This document shows, piece after piece, positions 17,167-25,213 of a stretch of DNA of 64,000 nucleotides. The position numbers and the translations under genes were made by a program. Numbering within the stretch: position 1 is the first letter of the stretch; the number at the start of each line of letters is the position of its first letter. This stretch comes from Mycobacterium sp. E3251 (GTDB lineage Bacteria > Actinomycetota > Actinomycetes > Mycobacteriales > Mycobacteriaceae), in assembly GCF_001666835.1 (NCBI RefSeq), contig NZ_LZJF01000201.1:1-64000 (forward strand). The letters are read 5' to 3'. Under the pieces are notes generated by a model. That model ran no database searches and was not told the origin of the DNA. It was given only the letters and a program-made list of their open reading frames with translations.

Positions 17167-17964
17167 GTGGCAAAGCAAGCTACTGCCGATAGGCGGCAAC
17201 GGCGCGAACGCGGATCCATCAATCCCGATGACATTATCAGTGGCGCATTCGAACTCGCGGAGCAAGTATCGATCGACAACTTGAGCATGCCGCTGCTCGG
17301 CAAACATCTGGGCGTCGGGGTGACCAGCATCTACTGGTACTTCCGCAAGAAGGACGACCTGCTCAACGCGATGACCGACCGCGCCTTGAGCAAGTATGTG
17401 TTCGCCACCCCCTACGTCGAGGCCAGCGACTGGCGCGAGACGTTGCGCAACCATGCGCGCCTGATGCGTAAGACGTTCATGGGCAACCCAATTCTGTGCG
17501 ACCTGATTCTGATTCGTGCCGCGCTCAGCCCGAAGGCGGCGCGGTTGGGCGCCGAGGAGATGGAAAGGGCGATCGCCAATTTGGTCGAGGCCGGCCTGTC
17601 GCCCGAAGATGCCTTCGACACCTACTCGGCCGTCTCCGTCCATGTCCGCGGCTCGGTGGTGCTGCAGCGGCTGTACGAAAAGAACCAATCCACCGACGAG
17701 GGTGCGCGTGCCATCGAGGACGCCGTGGCCATCGATCCCGAGAAAACCCCCCTGCTCGCGCAAGTAAGCCGGATCGGTCACCGCATCGGCGCACCCGACG
17801 AAACCAATTTCGAGTACGGGCTCGGTTGCATCCTCGATCACGCCAGCCGGTTGATCGAGGAGGGCAAGGGATCGAAGGCCGGCAAGCCGACGCCGTCACG
17901 GCAACGCAAGGCGGCCAAGTCGTCTGGGCCGCGGGCACGTACCAAGGCCCCCGCCGGGCGCTAG
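17167..17964 (+). CDS. TetR-family transcriptional regulator
   Basis: About 265 residues. The N-terminal DNA-binding domain has the recognisable core LGKHLGVGVTSIYWYFRKKDDLLNAM, with recognition helix TSIYWYF. The rest is an all-helical ligand-binding domain, and the tail is Lys/Arg-rich. GTG at 17167 has GGAGGTG seven bases upstream; an ATG at 17152 is possible. It is the only regulator inside the 5-26.7 kb catabolic region and lies next to operator site C, so it is the best candidate for the repressor of all operons carrying the TACTGTA-type operator. Inducer unknown; a CoA thioester of the pathway is plausible. Confidence 0.9.
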   Translation: MAKQATADRRQRRERGSINPDDIISGAFELAEQVSIDNLSMPLLGKHLGVGVTSIYWYFRKKDDLLNAMTDRALSKYVFATPYVEASDWRETLRNHARLMRKTFMGNPILCDLILIRAALSPKAARLGAEEMERAIANLVEAGLSPEDAFDTYSAVSVHVRGSVVLQRLYEKNQSTDEGARAIEDAVAIDPEKTPLLAQVSRIGHRIGAPDETNFEYGLGCILDHASRLIEEGKGSKAGKPTPSRQRKAAKSSGPRARTKAPAGR

Positions 17965-17983
17965 CTAACCACGAATCGGGTTA

Positions 17984-18880
17984 TTAGGCTTCGGGTTTGG
18001 GCACCTCAAAGTATTCATCGCGGAGCCGGAATGCTTCCTTCGTGCCGTGCTGGGCGCGGGCTTTGACGAAGTTGAACTCGTCCGGCCCGAATTGCAGGTT
18101 GGTGCCGAAGGCGTGGAAGAGGTAGCTGGCGACTTCCTCACCCTGGTACGCCTGGCTCTGTTCGACGAGACGGAACGCCTCCTTGGCGATCACCACTCCG
18201 TCGGCGGGCATCTTTGCCGCCTTCTCGGCCCAGTACCGCGCACGCGCCCCGACGGCGGCTGAGTCGCAGGTGTCGGTGAAAATTCCAAGGTGCTCGAGCT
18301 CGCCGGCCTCGATGACGTCACCGGTGAGCAGTAGACGCCGGGCCAGTACTGGCCCCAGCCGGTGGAAGAACATGTGCAGGCTGCCGAGCGCGGGGCCGAG
18401 GAAGCGGGTCGCCGGCATGCCGATCTTCGTGTCACGCGCTATCACGGAGATGTCGGTCATCAGTGCCATCTCGAACCCGCCGCCGAGTGCATACCCGGCG
18501 ATCTCTCCCACTGTCACCTTGGGAAAGCCCATGAAGTTGTGGTAGAAGCCAAAAGACTTGCGGTCCACGGCGAGTCGTCGGCGCTGGCTGGGGCGGCGTT
18601 TGGGCGACGGGTCGTCGCCCGGTTGGCTCTGCTTGCCGTACCAGCCGTACGCGTTGTTCATGTCGGCTCCGGTGGAGAAGACGCCACCGGCTCCGCGCAA
18701 CACCACCACCGTGAGATCGTCGTCGTCGGCCACCCGGTCCAGACAGCGTGCGACGGCCTCGCGCATGGCGGCGTCGTAGGAGTTGTGTTGCGCGGGATTG
18801 TTGAGCGTGATCGTCGCGATACGGCGGTCGCGGTCGACCTCGAACAGCACCCGATCGTCCTGGGCGCTCGAGACAGTCAT
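17984..18880 (-). CDS. Crotonase-family protein (enoyl-CoA hydratase/isomerase)
   Basis: A 298-residue crotonase. FSTGADMNNAYGW and AGYALGGGFEMAL form the oxyanion-hole regions, with a Glu in GGFEMAL. The second catalytic Glu found in true hydratases is not seen in FLGPALGSLH, so isomerase, retro-aldolase or ring-opening chemistry is as likely as hydration. It overlaps the upstream thioesterase gene by 4 bp and is convergent with the TetR gene, 19 bp away. Confidence 0.87.
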   Translation of the reverse strand: MTVSSAQDDRVLFEVDRDRRIATITLNNPAQHNSYDAAMREAVARCLDRVADDDDLTVVVLRGAGGVFSTGADMNNAYGWYGKQSQPGDDPSPKRRPSQRRRLAVDRKSFGFYHNFMGFPKVTVGEIAGYALGGGFEMALMTDISVIARDTKIGMPATRFLGPALGSLHMFFHRLGPVLARRLLLTGDVIEAGELEHLGIFTDTCDSAAVGARARYWAEKAAKMPADGVVIAKEAFRLVEQSQAYQGEEVASYLFHAFGTNLQFGPDEFNFVKARAQHGTKEAFRLRDEYFEVPKPEA

Positions 18881-19584
18881 GTGTCGGACTCCTCTCGCCG
18901 CCTGCCGAATTGGAACCCGGCCAGCTTTTCCGGTGGGGACGCCAATGTGCTCACCTCGCCGGTGCAGAGCACCTCGTCGTCGAGCAGCAGCCGCGCTGTC
19001 GATACGACGCCGCGCTCGCTCTGCGAGCGAGCGATGTCGAACCGCAGCTCGGTCAGCACGGGCGTCGGACGGCGAAACGCGACCGCCAGCGACCGCGTCT
19101 TGCCGGACAGGCCCGTGACGCAGTTGTGGTGCTGGATGACGCAGTCAAAGAAGACGGCCAGGAAACCGCCGTGCACCAATCCCGGCGGGCCCTCGTAAAC
19201 CAGGGGGAAGTTCACCCGCCCGGTCGCCTTGTCGGCATCGAGGTGATCGAACAGATACTCGGGAAAGCACGGGTTGTAGGCGCCGATGTCGGTGGCGTGG
19301 TTGAGATAGACGCGCCGGGGATCGTCGGGGATGTCACCGATCCGCGGCGCGTCGTCCTCCGGCGCAACGGCGGACAGCTCACGCTCCCACTGCGCGAACT
19401 TCTCCACCATGGTGTCGACCGTCGGATGCGGATGCTCGAGTGCCAACAACAGCGAACTCAGGCGCCGCATGGCGCCGGCGGCAGCCACCGTCTGGGCCAG
19501 GGGCCGCTCGCCGAATGTGGCATCGCCGGCGCCCGGTGCCTCTGGTGCGGCCCGCCCCTCCGCTCGCCCTCCCTGCAAGGCCAT
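18877..19584 (-). CDS. PaaI-type hotdog-fold thioesterase
   Basis: A 235-residue protein whose C-terminal half is a hotdog domain with the motif GLVHGGFLAVFFDCVIQHH, followed by VAFRRPTPVLTELRF. The HGG helix start is typical of PaaI-like acyl-CoA thioesterases. About 90 N-terminal residues of unclear function precede it. It would release CoA from dead-end or bulky thioesters. It heads a two-gene operon with a crotonase and is divergent from the 19716 operon across operator site D. Confidence 0.83.
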   Translation of the reverse strand: MALQGGRAEGRAAPEAPGAGDATFGERPLAQTVAAAGAMRRLSSLLLALEHPHPTVDTMVEKFAQWERELSAVAPEDDAPRIGDIPDDPRRVYLNHATDIGAYNPCFPEYLFDHLDADKATGRVNFPLVYEGPPGLVHGGFLAVFFDCVIQHHNCVTGLSGKTRSLAVAFRRPTPVLTELRFDIARSQSERGVVSTARLLLDDEVLCTGEVSTLASPPEKLAGFQFGRRREESDT

Positions 19585-19667
19585 GCTTGTCTCTTTTCGC
19601 TCGGGTTCCGGCCCGGCTATTTCCGGCGGCAGCGTACCCTGCTAACTTATACAGCGTATCAATCGTA

Positions 19668-19695
19668 TTGCCTACTGTATGGGTAACCGTATCGG
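19668..19695 (+). promoter_or_regulatory. Promoter with 19-bp operator, site D, at the divergent thioesterase/ligase operons
   Basis: Positions 19673-19691 read TACTGTATGGGTAACCGTA. As at site A, a -35-like hexamer, here TTGCCT (19668-19673), ends on the first base of the operator, and a weak -10-like TATCGG starts at 19690. The plus-strand crotonase begins 25 bp downstream and the minus-strand thioesterase 89 bp away, so one site could govern both directions. Confidence 0.72.
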
Positions 19696-19715
19696 CAGAA
19701 AGGCCGGATTCGACG

Positions 19716-20528
19716 GTGAGTCAGGAGGCCGACACGGCCGGTGCCGACGGTGCGGTGACGGTGCACCGGGACGGCGCCGTGTTGCGGCTCACGCTGGATC
19801 GTCCATCCCGGCGTAACTCGTTGAGCCAGGCAATGATTGGCTCCATGATCGGGACGTTGACCGATGCCGCCGCCGACGATTCGTTGCGCGCGGTTCTCAT
19901 CACGGGTGGCGACAACTTCTGCGCCGGAGTGGATTGGATAGCCACCAACGACCGGCAGCGCCCTCGCACCGGCGATCTTGTGCGGCGGATCCCCCATGCC
20001 GCACACCGCCTGATCGAGCTGGTGGCGAGCATCCAGCTGCCAGTGCTCTGTAGCGTGCGAGGATGGGCCGCGGGGTTTGGCTGCAATCTCGCGCTGGCAG
20101 CCGACTTCACCGTCGCCGCCACCGACGCGGTGTTCTGGGAGCCCTTCGTGGACCGGGGCTTCAGCCCCGACTCGGGCGCCACCTGGCTGCTGCCCCGGCT
20201 GGTCGGCCTGGCCCGGGCCAGGCGAATGTTGTTGCTCGGCGAGAAGGTCGGCGCGAAGGACGCGGCCGACTGGGGATTGATCCACCAATCGGTAGCTCCT
20301 GCCGAGCTCGACGGCGCCGCAGAGGAATTGCTCGAGCGGCTGGCTTTCGGCCCGACCGCGGCGATCGGCTTGACCAAGCAGGCCCTGAGCTTCGGCCAAC
20401 ATGCCACGCTGAGCCAAGCCATGACACAGGAGCTGTTCAATCTCGAACTATCTTGCCGGACAGCGGATTTCAAGGAAGGTCTGGAAGCCTTCCGGCAGCG
20501 AAGGGCACCGAAATTTCAGGGCCGATGA
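19716..20528 (+). CDS. Crotonase-family protein (enoyl-CoA hydratase/isomerase) 1 of the ligase operon
   Basis: A 270-residue crotonase-fold protein: DNFCAGVDWIA and RGWAAGFGCNLALAADFTVA are the oxyanion-hole segments. RGFSPDSGATWLLPRLVG has Asp rather than Glu at the usual acid/base position, as in PaaG-type isomerases. The GTG at 19716 lies just after the promoter at site D. It is the first of six plus-strand genes running without a break to 26732. Confidence 0.87.
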   Translation: MSQEADTAGADGAVTVHRDGAVLRLTLDRPSRRNSLSQAMIGSMIGTLTDAAADDSLRAVLITGGDNFCAGVDWIATNDRQRPRTGDLVRRIPHAAHRLIELVASIQLPVLCSVRGWAAGFGCNLALAADFTVAATDAVFWEPFVDRGFSPDSGATWLLPRLVGLARARRMLLLGEKVGAKDAADWGLIHQSVAPAELDGAAEELLERLAFGPTAAIGLTKQALSFGQHATLSQAMTQELFNLELSCRTADFKEGLEAFRQRRAPKFQGR

Positions 20529-20537
20529 GGGAGCAGG

Positions 20538-21350
20538 ATGCCTACTGACTCGTTCGACACCATCAACTACGACGTCGACGGGCATACCGCCACTATCACA
20601 CTGAACCGGCCGGATGCCCTCAACGCCCTCAGCCCGCACATGATCACCGAGCTGCGCGCCGCCTACGACGAGGCCGAGAACGACGACAAGGTGTGGCTGA
20701 CCATCGTGACCGGCACGGGTCGCGCGTTCTGCACGGGTGCCGACGTCAAGGCCATTCCCGAAGACGGCAAGGTGATCTACGAACGCCCGTATCTGTCGAC
20801 CTACGACCAATGGGAGGCACCGCAGGAGGGCACCCCGCCGTTTCGCACGGCCGCCAAGCCCGTGCTCGCCGCGGTCAACGGGCTGTGCTGTGGTGCCGGC
20901 ATGGACTGGGTCACCACATCGGACATCGTGATCGCCTCGGACCAAGCAACTTTCTTCGATCCGCATGTGAGCATCGGGCTGGTGGCCGGACGCGAGATGG
21001 TGCGGCTGTCGCGGGTGCTGCCCCGCTCGATCGCCCTGCGGATGGCGTTGATGGGCAAGCACGAGCGGATGAGCGCACAGCGCGCTTACGAACTCGGTTT
21101 GATCAGCGAGATCGTCGAGCACGACCGGCTTCTCGACCGGGCGCGCGAGATCGCCGAGATCGTCAACTCCAATGCGCCGCTGGCGGTTCGGGGCACCCGG
21201 TTGGCCATCGTCAAGGGCCTCAACGTTCCGCTGCACGAAGCCGAGATCATGGCCGAGACGTTCCGCGAACGCGTGCTGCGCACCGAGGACGCGGCCGAGG
21301 GACCCAAGGCTTTCGCGGAGAAGCGCAAGCCCGATTGGCAATGTCGATGA
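20538..21350 (+). CDS. Crotonase-family protein 2 of the ligase operon
   Basis: A 270-residue crotonase. RAFCTGADVKAIPED and NGLCCGAGMDWVTTSDIVIAS form the CoA-binding and oxyanion-hole regions. The region ATFFDPHVSIGLVAGREM closely matches the next gene, suggesting the two arose by duplication. It starts 9 bp after the preceding crotonase. It may hydrate or isomerise an enoyl-CoA; the exact reaction is not clear from the sequence. Confidence 0.87.
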   Translation: MPTDSFDTINYDVDGHTATITLNRPDALNALSPHMITELRAAYDEAENDDKVWLTIVTGTGRAFCTGADVKAIPEDGKVIYERPYLSTYDQWEAPQEGTPPFRTAAKPVLAAVNGLCCGAGMDWVTTSDIVIASDQATFFDPHVSIGLVAGREMVRLSRVLPRSIALRMALMGKHERMSAQRAYELGLISEIVEHDRLLDRAREIAEIVNSNAPLAVRGTRLAIVKGLNVPLHEAEIMAETFRERVLRTEDAAEGPKAFAEKRKPDWQCR

Positions 21351-22138
21351 CGTTCGAGACCATCCTGCTCGAGGTGGACGCCACCGATCGCGTCGCGACG
21401 ATCACGCTGAACCGGCCGGCGCAGCTGAACGCGTTCAACCGCACCATGTGCGAGGAGATGACCCGCGCCTGGCGCATGGTCAAACTCGACGAGTCGGTCA
21501 ACGCGGTGGTGCTGCGGGCCGCCGGCGACCGCGCGTTCAGCGCCGGGTTGGATATCAAAACGCCCTACGGTCAGCCCGAAAACGTCTGGAACCACGAGGA
21601 TCCCGGCGAGGCGCTGAGCCCCAAGTGGCAGAAGATGTGGAAGCCGGTCGTCTGCGCCGTCCAGGGCCTGTGCACCGCGGGCGCGTTCTACTTCATCAAC
21701 GAATCCGACGTGGTCATCTGCTCGCAGGACGCCACCTTCTTCGACTCGCACGTTTCCGCCGGACTGGTCTGCGCATTGGAGCCGATCGGCCTGATGAGGC
21801 GCATCGGCCTCGGCGAGACGTTGCGCATCGCGCTGATGGGCAACGACGAGCGGGTCAGCGCGGACACCGCGCTCCGGATCGGGCTGGTGTCGGAAGTGGT
21901 CCCCACCGAGCAACTCTGGGACCGCGCGCACGAGATCGCCGCGACCATCGCCGCGAAGCCGCCGACCGCGACCCAGGGCACGGTGAAGGCGATTTGGGAG
22001 TCGCTCGACAAGCCGTATCGCGCGGCAATGGAGCAGGGCCTGATCTACACCCGGCTCGGTAACCCGCTCGGCGCGGCGGAGCTAGCCGCCCAGCGGAACG
22101 CCGGCGACGGCGCCACCCGCACGCCGAAAACCCGCTGA
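21341..22138 (+). CDS. Crotonase-family protein 3 of the ligase operon
   Basis: A 265-residue crotonase overlapping the previous gene by 10 bp. RAFSAGLDIKTPYG and QGLCTAGAFYFINESDVVICS are the active-site regions, and LVCALEPIGLMRRIG retains a Glu. The segment ATFFDSHVSAGL closely matches the preceding crotonase, so they are paralogues that may act as a heteromer. Two ATG codons (21341 and 21347) are possible starts. Confidence 0.86.
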   Translation: MSMTFETILLEVDATDRVATITLNRPAQLNAFNRTMCEEMTRAWRMVKLDESVNAVVLRAAGDRAFSAGLDIKTPYGQPENVWNHEDPGEALSPKWQKMWKPVVCAVQGLCTAGAFYFINESDVVICSQDATFFDSHVSAGLVCALEPIGLMRRIGLGETLRIALMGNDERVSADTALRIGLVSEVVPTEQLWDRAHEIAATIAAKPPTATQGTVKAIWESLDKPYRAAMEQGLIYTRLGNPLGAAELAAQRNAGDGATRTPKTR

Positions 22139-23619
22139 TGGCTCCGCACCCGCTCAGTCAGCGCATCGCCGACGTCCTCAACCTGGACCCGGACGCGCAC
22201 GCGATCGAGTTTGACGGCCAATGGATTTCGTGGTTCAGGGTCCGCGCCATGGCAGAGGCCATCGCCGCGCATACCGCCGGTGGCGAGGTGGGGATGCTGC
22301 TGCGCAACCGCCCCGGTCAGGTGGCGGCCTTTCTCGGGGTGCTGCTCGGCGGCGGCACCGTCGTCGTCATCAACCCGTCGCGCGGTGACCAGCGCACACA
22401 AGCCGACATCGCCGCGCTGCGGCTGCCGCTGATCATCGGGGAACACGACGACCTGACGGCACTCGTGCGCCCGACGACCGACACGAGCACGGTGGAGATC
22501 TCGGGCCGATTAGACGATCCCGAGGAAGCCTGCCTGGCAGTTCCGCCGGCGCGAGGGAACGGCCTCCGGCCCGGCGTGGCGGTGCGCATGTTGACCAGCG
22601 GTACGACGGGTCCGCCCAAACGAATCGACCTCGGCTACGACATGCTGGCGCGCAGCGTGATGGGCGCTGAGGCCGACCGCGCCCCCGCGCCCACCGAGCT
22701 GCGGCGCGGCGTAGCGATCGTCAACTCGCCGCTGGTGCACATCGGCGGCGTGTTCCGCGTGTTGCAATGCATCGCCGAGGCCAGGCCGTTCGCGCTGCTC
22801 GAGCGATTCGAGCTGAACGCGTGGGCCGAGGCCGTGCGCAGGCATCGGCCGCGCACGGTCTCGCTGGTACCCGCCGCCCTGCGGACGGTGCTGCACTCCG
22901 ACGTGCCGAGGGCGGACCTGGAGAGCATCCGCGCCGTCACCTGCGGCACGGCCCCACTGGCGGCCGACGACGCCGATGCCTTCACCGAGAAGTATGGAAT
23001 CCCAGTGTTAACCTCCTACGCCGCAACCGAGTTCGGCGGCGGCGTGGCCGGCTGGACCCTACCTGATTACCAGCGATATTGGCCCACCAAGCGGGGTAGC
23101 GTCGGCCGCGCCAACCCAGGCGCGCAACTCCGGGTGGTCGCCGACGACGGCACGCCGCTCGGCCATGACCGGATCGGTCTGCTCGAAGTCAAGCCGGGAC
23201 AACTGGGGCCGTCCGCCCAGTGGATGCGGACCACGGACATGGCGCGCATCGACGCGGACGGCTTCGTCTGGATCGTCGGCCGGGCCGACCAGGCGATCAT
23301 CCGCGGCGGGTTCAAGGTCATGCCCGACGACGTGCGCACGGCCCTGGAGAGCCACCCCGCGGTGGCCGCGGCGGCGGTCGTCGGGCGGCCCGACCCGCGC
23401 CTCGGCGCAACGCCGGTCGCCATGGTGGAACCGCGCGAGCCCGCCTCCGTCGAATCCGACGCACTGGTGGACTATCTGCGAACCCAGCTGGCGCGCTATG
23501 AGATTCCCACCGAAATCGCGGTCGTCGAAGCCATCCCGCGAACAGCGTCGGGAAAAGCCGATCTGGGTGCGGTCCAGAGATTCTTCAGCGCAGCCGCCCA
23601 CAGCGACCATGCGCGGTGA
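22138..23619 (+). CDS. Acyl-CoA synthetase / AMP-forming ligase 1 of 3
   Basis: A 493-residue adenylate-forming enzyme: P-loop LTSGTTGPPKRIDLG, adenine motif YAATEFGGG, RTTDMARIDADG and the hinge VGRADQAIIRGGFKV, and the catalytic-Lys motif RTASGKADLG. It overlaps the preceding stop codon as TGATG, which implies translational coupling. It is the first of three consecutive ligase genes in this operon. Confidence 0.91.
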   Translation: MAPHPLSQRIADVLNLDPDAHAIEFDGQWISWFRVRAMAEAIAAHTAGGEVGMLLRNRPGQVAAFLGVLLGGGTVVVINPSRGDQRTQADIAALRLPLIIGEHDDLTALVRPTTDTSTVEISGRLDDPEEACLAVPPARGNGLRPGVAVRMLTSGTTGPPKRIDLGYDMLARSVMGAEADRAPAPTELRRGVAIVNSPLVHIGGVFRVLQCIAEARPFALLERFELNAWAEAVRRHRPRTVSLVPAALRTVLHSDVPRADLESIRAVTCGTAPLAADDADAFTEKYGIPVLTSYAATEFGGGVAGWTLPDYQRYWPTKRGSVGRANPGAQLRVVADDGTPLGHDRIGLLEVKPGQLGPSAQWMRTTDMARIDADGFVWIVGRADQAIIRGGFKVMPDDVRTALESHPAVAAAAVVGRPDPRLGATPVAMVEPREPASVESDALVDYLRTQLARYEIPTEIAVVEAIPRTASGKADLGAVQRFFSAAAHSDHAR

Positions 23620-25213
23620 CACCGCGACCGTCGCCGAGGTCCTGACCCACCAGGCCCGTTCGCGTGGTGACCACCCGCTACTTGTCTGCGACCGCGACCG
23701 CATCAGTTACCGGGAGGCCGAGGTTCGCTCGGCAGAGCTCGCCCGCGGGCTGATCGCCGTCGGGGCCGGCAAGGGCTCCCATGTGGGCCTGCTCTACCCC
23801 AACCGGCCCGAGTTCGTCGTCGCGATGCTGGCGGCGGCGCGGATCGGTGCCGTGGTGGTGCCCTTCTCGACGTTCGTCACCGTCCGCGAGTTGCGCGAGC
23901 AGCTGCGCGACAGCGACGTCGAAATCCTCCTGGGTGCAGCGGCTTTCCGTAGCCACGACTACGTCCAGCGGCTCAAAGAGGTGCTGTCGGACCCTGAGTT
24001 CGAATCCGGCCGTCGCCTGTTCTCCCCCGCCGCGCCCCAACTGAGGGAGGTCGGCATCGGCTACCGGCCGGGGGCGGCGGGCCGTATCCGCGACATCGAG
24101 CGGTTCTACCGGCTGGCCGGGACGGTGGCCCCCGAGCTGCTCGCGGCAACGCAAGAGGACGTCCACGGTTGCGATCCCCTGGCCATCGTGTACACGTCGG
24201 GCTCGAGCAGTGCCCCCAAGGGGGTCGTGCACACGCACGCGGCGTTGCTCGGACACCAGCGGAACCTCAACAGGATCCGCGGTTTGACGGCCGAGGGCAA
24301 GCTGTTCTGCAATTCGCCCTTCTTCTGGATCGGCGGCTTCGCGTTCGGGTTGCTCGCGACGTTGGTCGCCGGGTCGACGCTGGTGTGCTCCAACGCCGCC
24401 GATCCCGGCGAGACGCTCGACTTGCTCGAAGCCGAAAAACCCAGCATGACCAATGGTTTCAGCGCCGGCATCGCACACCTGGCCGATCATCCGAGCTTCC
24501 CGCGACGGGATTTGTCATCGCTGCGGCGCGGCAACCTGTACCCCATCATGGCGGACGACGTCCGACCGGGCGACCCGGAACTACGGCACAACATGCTGGG
24601 CATGACCGAAGCCGGCAGCATCGTGTTGATCAGCGACGACGAAACCGATCAACCCGAGAGCCGGCGCGGATCGTTCGGCAAGCCGGCACCCGGCTTCGAC
24701 ACCAGAATCATCGACACAGAAACCGGACTTCGGGTCGGCGTCGGCGAGGTCGGGGAACTGTGCATCCGCGGACCGTACGTGATGCAGGGCTACTACCGAC
24801 GCAGTCGCGAGGAGTGCTTCGACGCCGACGGCTGGTTCCGCACCGGGGATTTGGTTCGTACTGACGCCGACGGATTCTTCTACTACCTCGGCCGGATCAG
24901 CACGATGATCAAAACGGCCGGCGCCAACGTATCGGCGGACGAGGTGGAGCGGGCCATCGGCAGGGTCACCGGCGGGTTGACGGCCCACGTCGTGGGTGTC
25001 CCCGATGTCCAACGCGGAGAGCTGGTCGCGGCGGTCGTGGTGGTCCCGGACGGCGCCGCGTTGGACGAGGCGGCGCTGCGCGATGGGCTCAAGGCGGAAT
25101 TGTCGGCGTACAAAATTCCGCGGCGGTTTATCGCCGTGTCGCGCTCCCAACTGCCGTTGCTCTCCAGCGGCAAGGTGGACAGCCGCGGACTGAGAGCGCT
25201 CTTCGATGCCTGA
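23609..25213 (+). CDS. Acyl-CoA synthetase / AMP-forming ligase 2 of 3
   Basis: A 534-residue adenylate-forming enzyme with P-loop VYTSGSSSAPKGVVHTH, adenine motif MLGMTEAGS, RTGDLVRTDADGFFYY, hinge LGRISTMIKTAGANV and catalytic-Lys motif LLSSGKVDSRG. The ATG at 23609 overlaps the previous gene by 11 bp. It is more like the third ligase than the first (shared TSGSS.APKGV and GMTEA), so these two look like a tandem duplication. Confidence 0.91.
   Translation: MRGDTATVAEVLTHQARSRGDHPLLVCDRDRISYREAEVRSAELARGLIAVGAGKGSHVGLLYPNRPEFVVAMLAAARIGAVVVPFSTFVTVRELREQLRDSDVEILLGAAAFRSHDYVQRLKEVLSDPEFESGRRLFSPAAPQLREVGIGYRPGAAGRIRDIERFYRLAGTVAPELLAATQEDVHGCDPLAIVYTSGSSSAPKGVVHTHAALLGHQRNLNRIRGLTAEGKLFCNSPFFWIGGFAFGLLATLVAGSTLVCSNAADPGETLDLLEAEKPSMTNGFSAGIAHLADHPSFPRRDLSSLRRGNLYPIMADDVRPGDPELRHNMLGMTEAGSIVLISDDETDQPESRRGSFGKPAPGFDTRIIDTETGLRVGVGEVGELCIRGPYVMQGYYRRSREECFDADGWFRTGDLVRTDADGFFYYLGRISTMIKTAGANVSADEVERAIGRVTGGLTAHVVGVPDVQRGELVAAVVVVPDGAALDEAALRDGLKAELSAYKIPRRFIAVSRSQLPLLSSGKVDSRGLRALFDA

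Noticed and set aside
20693-21340. Long frame upstream of the third crotonase gene of the ligase operon
   Set aside because: It lies inside the second crotonase gene in another frame and translates to Arg/Gly-rich sequence without family features; the real start is at 21341.
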